Shown in pieces: positions 58,052 through 64,000 of a DNA stretch of 64,000 nucleotides (within the stretch, counting starts at the first letter, position 1; each line of letters opens with the position of its first letter). Below the pieces are notes generated by a model. It had not been told where the DNA came from. It searched no databases and saw nothing but the letters and a program-made list of their open reading frames with translations. The position numbers and the translations under genes were made by a program. This DNA comes from Chromera velia (taxonomy: Eukaryota; Sar; Chromeraceae), in NCBI GenBank assembly GCA_018398765.1, contig JAHBMJ010005816.1, positions 1 through 64,000 of the forward strand, in the 5' to 3' direction.

Positions 58052-58686
58052 GTGAATCTGAGGATAAGCCTAGATAGCTAAGTCTAAGCCTATGGGAGTA
58101 ATTAAAAAAAAAAAAATGGTTATTTTCATTTTTTTGTTTTTTGTTTTTTTTTCTGATGTCTAACTAAAAAATATGTTGTTTAAGTGTTGTTGATGTGTTA
58201 CACAAATCAACAAGTGTTGTTGAAGTGTTATTATATACTGTTGTTTCTTTATTATAATGATAAGTTGTGTTGTTGCACTATTATTACAACTGTTGTTTTT
58301 CTGTTGTAAGGTGTTGCATATGCTAGTGCACATGGTTGCTATGTCTTGATGGAGGTCATCATCGAAAAAAAAAAAAGAATAATAAATTTGCCCTGGAGAC
58401 CTTTTTTTTTTTTGAAAATTACCGCTAAGTCTGAGCTGACTTACTTTAGCCCTAACAAAATTCTTTGTACACGTTTAACAGTTTAATTAATTATCAATAC
58501 TTCTAGTAATACTTTGTGTGTACACTTTTATAAGGCACTGGCAGTACCCATGTAGGTTATAAAAACTTTTACCTGATTCAGAGTAAGATAAAATGCTTTC
58601 CCACAGTCTCCTCTTCATGATCGATCCATCATGCACGGTCGCGCTACAATTGAGTTTGTCGACGTCTTCTGCCAGTAGTTTTTTTT
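57441..58686. other. AT-rich spacer
   Basis: No gene is supported. It contains (AATC)n arrays (57983-58051), several poly(A)/poly(T) runs and repeated TGTTGTT words. It is the 3' flank of the sushi-like gene. Confidence 0.5.
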
Positions 58687-61600
58687 TCAGCAAGACTGCA
58701 GGGCCTCTCTGACCATCTCGCTGACGTCCGCGCTCTCTGGAGGGACCACAAGTCTCTGGAGGTTCAGACGTCGGGCGATCCTGCGCCGCCGCCACTTTTC
58801 TTTCCAACCATACCAGATAAAAACCCAGAATGCGACTGCCAAGAGCAGCGCAAAAACAGCCCATAGACAGAAGTCGAGAAATACGGCGCCAGTGCTGCGG
58901 ACTGCATCCAAACAGACACAATCGTTTCTCTGCTCTGTCAGTGCTGCTGGTGACTCCTCCTCTGCTTGGCTGTGTACTTCACTGTGCTTTCTGACAAGCT
59001 GATCTATCCAGCCAGCCAGACAGGCACACAGACAGACTATATTGTCTTTTCTTTCCCTTTTTCTCTGTATACAGACAGACAGACAGACAGACAGACAGAC
59101 TACATGTTTGTTCTGTTCCTTTCTTTCCCTTCTTGGCTCACTGTCAGACAGGATAGACCAGACAGAGACAGAGATAGAGACAGAGACAGAGATAGAGATA
59201 GAGACAGAGACAGAGACAGAGACAGAGACAAACAGACAGAAGAGTCAGCAGACATGCAAAAAAGAAAGTGAGATCACTTCCATTGCTTTCCTTTTTCCCT
59301 TTTACTCTTCCCATTCCTTCCTTTTGCGCGCACAGTGGACAGACAGGCAGACAGATAGACACACAGACACACTGACAAACTCATAAACTGACCGGGAGAT
59401 AGACGGACGAGATAGATGGAAAAAGGTTGACAGTAGAATCGACTGACCGCACTTGACGTCCGAGACTTCCAGGTCAAACTCTTCTCTTCTGAGAGGATTC
59501 ACACACGTCGCCCCACCCCTCACCCTCGCCTTCTTGGCTACTCGGAGTTCCCCCCCCTCTGGGCATGTGAAGAACAGAGTGTCGTTGATGGCAACCCCCT
59601 TTTTAGTGTCATTCTGTTGAAAGCTCTTGATCTCGTCTTTTGCCGCCCGTCGAATTGACAAAGTCTCGACAGTGTATCGGGAGCCCTTGGGATGCTTCCC
59701 TTCTCGCCACTCAAGAGGAACCGTGCAGCCCCCTGCAGACGATTTTTTTAGACAGCACCGGGAGGGAGCAGCACATTCGGACAGCTCTTTCTGATGAAAC
59801 TCTGGACCCCCTTTCTCCTCTGTCCTCTGTCTGTCTGATTGCCCTTACATCTATTTGTCCTTCTTTGGCCATCTGCCTCTTCTCTGTTTCTGTATCTACC
59901 TCTTGTCTTGCTCTAGTACGTCTCTCTATGTTTGAATCTTCAAGTCTGCCGCTATCTGCCGTCCAGCCTCCACCTGCTGCCTTTGTCGGTCTGCAGTTCT
60001 CTTATGCAATCTGTGTTTCCTTTCGTCGGCCCCTCTAAGCAGGCCAGGATGACAAAACGTCAGCATTGGCTTACACACGTGTCCGGTCTCTGAGTTGAAT
60101 TTACCTGAATTTTGGACCTACGTTGGTACCGGAAAGACATTGGATTGTCGAGGCACGGACACATGCGGACACTTCGATCCTTTACGTTGAATCAAACTCT
60201 CAGCTGAGTACCAAGATCGACACAAACACGGCTTGACTGCTTCGAAAGAGTGCATGACAAGATGCATAGAGAGGTCTGTGAAGAACGTATTTCTTCATGT
60301 GCACGCACTGCGACTGAGACTTCTTCCACAGTGGCAGACTGACTACATTCGAACAGTTCCTTCAGGTCTCTAAAGACAGGAATCCGCTCGGGTCCGTCCG
60401 ACGAGTCCCACTGACACTCCACACCCTTTATCGAAAACTGCTCATCTGCCTTCTGATCAGATTCCTTCACCCACAGAGTTCCCAATTCGCAGCGAAACCG
60501 CAAACGATCACCCACCCCTATTGCTTCCCCCTCTCTATATTCGATCCGTCCACTCATTTTCCTTCTGCACCTGAACCTCTCCCTCCCCCCCTGCTTCGAA
60601 TTGTGTCTGTGCTATACCGCTCTTTACGGTCTTTTGGACTTCCAGTCGCATGGGGAGGTTTTCGGAACGGTGTTGAACATTGGCCTAGAGAGGCACTTTG
60701 CACCTGCATGCATTCATGCACACAATCAAATCAATAAGCGCATTGAATTCGTTGAACTGTCTTTGCCAAGCAGAACGGGTTGGCGTACACCCTAATCCTC
60801 TCTTACACAAGTTTGGAATCCACCTGGTGAGTCTAGCTGTTTGGAGAAGAGCCTTCTTTCTGTACTTTGATTTGATTGATTCTTTCTGCACCCTCTTTGT
60901 TTTTTCTGTTTTTCTTATGAAGGTGTTGCGAGATATCCCTTCAGTCTGACAGACTCGCTAACCGATGACACATAAAAGGCACACCAACTAGCAGTCTGCA
61001 TGAAGCCCGGTCAGACACGTCTATTCTGAGAGTAAGAACTGACTTTCCTAACTCTTGATCCGTTTTGAAGCACTACGTGTACCATGCTGTCGACTCACAA
61101 TGCACAATTCACACACAGTCGTTGCGTGATTATGTCTCTAAGACTTCTGAGACATCGATAGAATGGAAATGACAATGGCACCTTCCTTCCTTGCTCAACT
61201 GCAGTATGAAAGTAGGTAGTTTGACTAACTGACTGACTGACTAACTACAAGTGACTTCAGTTTCATTGGGGGAGAACACTGCAATGCCGCCGTTGTCCTT
61301 GCAGACTGCGGTTTTGTTTGACAGGATTCCGGTTGGGCAGTCCAATTAGACCTCCCAACTGATTTCAATGGGGGGCTCATAAGGCCTCCAAGATTCTTTT
61401 TGGCGATAATTGGTGGCCGCAGGTCTGCCTATACTTTTGACAGAGATGGGGAGTGACGAAGCCTTCAGATTTGTGCCGTTCCACTCTGGCCGGATCTCGC
61501 ACCCCCCTGAACGGCACCACAGGAACGTAAGCGAGTGGGCAGAAAGGCAAAGAAATGGATTCTTATGCTGCCACGCAGGAAAGAAAAAAGACAGACCCAC

Positions 61601-63430
61601 AGACACACAGACTGATAATTGCAATGGCATGCAGACAGGTGAAGGCAAAAGAAAGAAAACAGTCAGTCATTGTCAAAGTCAATGCGCAAACACTCAGTCG
61701 CAAACACTCAAAGTCAACACGTTGGCCGGTACGTACGGGAAGCTTGAGCAAAAGCATCACAAAAGGAACACTCAAACAAAAAATATGCAAAGTCAAGGAA
61801 AATTCAAGAAGTGCAATAGGGACTCTCACAAATAAAACATGGAACTATCTCAAGATTCAGCAGACTCACTAACTGCATTCAATCTCATTCAACAGAGGAA
61901 CAAATGATGCCGCTCCGTCTACTGCCCCATCAGTGTGTGTACAAACCGGACCACGCACGCTGGCCGGTACGTACGGGAAGCTTGAGCAAAAGCATCACAA
62001 AAGGAACACTCAAAGAAAAAATGTGCAAAGTCAAGGAAAATTCAAGAAGTGCAATAGGGACTCTCACAAATAAAGCATGGAACTATCTCAAGATTCAGTA
62101 GACTCACTGACTGCATTCAATCTCATTCAATAGAGGAACAATTACGCCGCTCCGTTTACTACCCCATCAGTGTGTGTACAAATCGGACCCCCGTTCGGAC
62201 CAGCCTCAGGGGGATAGACAACACCCCTCAGGCTTAGATGTTCTCCCGAAACCTTTTTATCAATCATTAGGCAATTGTACTGGAGAATATCCCCCAACTC
62301 CACCCACTTATGAGGAAAGTACTGTTCCGCCATTGTGGCATTGTCTTTCATACGTACAACGGCATAGGGCCTGAGCGGAAAGCCGGTCGTTCGCTTGGGT
62401 GGTTCCTCCATTCCCTTTGAGTAGGACGTTATGATCCTCCCCTTCCCTCCCTTGAAGTTGAACTTTTCAGGCAGACGACAGCACCTTCCTACATGGCGGC
62501 AGTGTGCACACACGTCACTGAGAGAGAGGGAAAGCAATGCCATGCGTGATACTTGCTTAAAAGAAAATTAGGCATGCTTGGGGCAGGGTCGAACCGAGAA
62601 AGGCGGACCGAAAAAAAGGACATGCATTGAAAACAAAATAGTCCGGGTCAAGTATGCATGAATTCTTGTGACTGCATGGCCAAAAAAAAGGGCGTGGTTT
62701 GTGTAGCAAAGTCTTTGCAGGTTGCCTCGAGAAGAACGAAAAAGGACCCAAGAAGACAGAGAAACTGGCACAGAGAGAATATAAGACGGACTATAGGCAG
62801 GACAAGAAAGACACGTGGACCACCATTGAATTTCAAAGCTGACCGTTTGCCAATAATAGAAGTTCCAAAGGTTCAAATCTCTGAAGGTTTGATACGCTTT
62901 TTCCTTCCCGAGTCCTGTACTGCCCAAAGTCTCCACCAATATTGTCATTCGGCAAAAGCGGTCCCATGGGTTTGTCTTTTATGATGACGATCCAGTTTGT
63001 TCCTACACTGATTGTCTTGGCTAACCTTACAGCGGAATTTTGTAGTGCTTCTACTGGGACCGGTGTTTCGATAACAAGGTGTGGATCGGTGGTGAAGCCG
63101 CGAGAAAAATCCACTGTGACTTTAAAGATCCTTAGTGACATAGAGTTGTCAGAGAGGAGGACCAGAGCGTGATCCTTCTGAACGCTGACCTCCAAAACAT
63201 CTAAAGACACCCCCCCATTATCAGAAAAGTCAAAGTCATACAACGATTCCTCCTCTTTTGTAAGCACCTCCTTCCCATCTGCACCCATGATGAAGAGCCG
63301 TCTCCTTTCTCCCTCCTTCTCCAAAATCAAAACAATGAAGTGTCCCCTAGTGTCTCTCAAAGACGGTTCTTTAATACTGCCTCCGTCACTCTTGCCTGTA
63401 CGTTCGCACTCACCCAATACCAGTGCATTA
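58687..63430 (-). CDS. Membrane protein with sushi (CCP)-like modules, partial model
   Basis: Exons I can place: about 63430-62920 (N-terminal, boundaries uncertain), 62488-62163, 61506-61352, 60564-60344, 59732-59448 and 58901-58687. Phases agree across the last three but not at 62163/61506 or 61352/60564, so small exons are missing. Three modules of about 90 residues begin GGC or GRC, then G(D)xLxFxC (for example GDRLRFRCELG, NDTLFFTCPEGG, GDILQYNC) and two more Cys, the four-Cys pattern of a sushi/CCP domain. The exons that begin a module all start in phase 1, typical of shuffled extracellular modules. The last exon encodes one membrane helix (LWAVFALLLAVAFWVFIWYGW) and a basic 40-residue cytoplasmic tail. 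The N-terminal exon has repeated beta-strand-like segments that could be a propeller. Likely a type I surface protein; function unknown. Confidence 0.6.
59071..59242 (-). repeat. (CAGA)n and (GACAGA)n arrays
   Basis: (CAGA)n lies at 59071-59101 and (GACAGA/GATAGA)n at 59158-59240. They sit in the last intron of the sushi-like gene and are pyrimidine-rich on the sense strand. Confidence 0.88.
61723..62189. repeat. Tandem duplication, 238-bp units
   Basis: Two adjacent copies (61723-61960 and 61961-about 62189) are about 95% identical by eye. The right copy includes the 3' end of the exon at 62488-62163 and its GTAG donor. The left copy carries the same exon end, but with GCAG at the donor position. 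Confidence 0.85.
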
Positions 63431-64000
63431 AACAAATAAATTGCAAATAAATTGCTTTGACCAGTTTGATGCAAACAATTATTGCAATAGTTGCAATTAA
63501 TTGCCAATAATTGCCTATAAAACAAAAATTTAATTTTTCAAGGTGCTCTAGGGTGTTTAAAGGACTATTAATAACATTTTTATGTTTTTTTATGCATATT
63601 TAATGTGCTGTACAGTATTTTAATACTTATATAAATGAATTTAAAATCTTTAAAAGGAGTTATACTAAGTTATACAACTCATTACTAAGCTATTACTTGG
63701 TATTAATACCTGTAATATATTCAACAATAACTATTTTTATTTTTTAACATAGAAAATATAAACTTAGAATTCAATATGAATGATAAACAATATGAACACA
63801 CTTTCATGTACGGTTCATAACATGAAAATTCCGTAACTGTACGTACAAGCAGTAAAAACTTACTGCTGGCGCGTATAGTACTTCAGTTTTGTGAGTATGC
63901 TGCATGCAAACAAGGCCATATCCACGAAAACATCCATGCAATCGATCACATAATAGCAGAAACGAGAAGACACGAAGGCCACAACATTTTTGTGCATCAC
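63431..64000. other. AT-rich window edge
   Basis: No gene is seen. TTGCAATTATTGCAA-like words repeat around 63428-63520. The first exon(s), promoter and any divergent partner of the sushi-like gene may lie beyond the window. Confidence 0.4.

Overview
The window looks like nuclear DNA of a photosynthetic alveolate, most plausibly a chromerid such as Chromera velia. This is inferred from gene content and gene style; no database was consulted. The clues are a ribulose-phosphate 3-epimerase with a signal-plus-transit leader of the complex red-plastid type, apicomplexan/chromerid-style families (SPX-VTC-DUF202, secreted EGF-rich proteins, calpain-like protease), GC-richer exons in AT-rich spacers, and GT-AG introns packed with microsatellites. 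I see no bacterial operons, rRNA genes or convincing tRNAs.

Layout. 0-4.8 kb: AT-rich spacer with a duplicated element (534-1962) and a decayed SF1 helicase pseudogene. 4.9-14.3 kb (+): a ten-exon secreted cysteine-rich EGF-like protein whose exons sum to an intact frame of 1903 residues. 16.6-21.9 kb (-): ZIP metal transporter, head-to-head with a PRA1-family gene (22.6-23.3 kb, +). 25.9-28.4 kb (-): SET-domain methyltransferase, head-to-head with an intronless calpain-like protease carrying a signal sequence (28.9-32.1 kb, +). 33.6-40.3 kb (-): ten-exon SPX-VTC-DUF202 protein, head-to-head with plastid RPE (41.0-41.8 kb, +). 46.3-50.4 kb (-): M3 metallopeptidase resembling mitochondrial intermediate peptidase, head-to-head with UBL5/Hub1 (51.0-53.1 kb, +). 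58.7-63.4 kb (-): multi-exon membrane protein with sushi-like modules.

Four consecutive pairs are thus divergent, with 556-691 bp between start codons. The minus-strand partner has introns in every case; the plus-strand partner is compact or intronless. The recognisable transposons lie mostly in the 3'-to-3' spacers: two hAT-like elements with perfect 8-bp target duplications and shared ends but different interiors, three MITE-like elements, a foldback element and a LINE carrying RT defects. A 3'-end relic related to the LINE sits in a ZIP intron.

Two splicing patterns stand out. About half of the donors I could place begin GTC, very often GTCAGT. Intronic simple repeats are mostly pyrimidine- or GT-rich on the sense strand and often run up to the acceptor. 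The genes form no single pathway: they cover polyphosphate/vacuole biology (VTC), metal uptake (ZIP), membrane traffic (PRA1), protein methylation (SET), plastid carbon metabolism (RPE), mitochondrial presequence processing (M3) and splicing (UBL5). The best candidates for something undescribed are the EGF/TGxGxVxL modular protein, the secretory calpain-like protease, the VTC protein with an apparently altered catalytic domain, and the two hAT derivatives.
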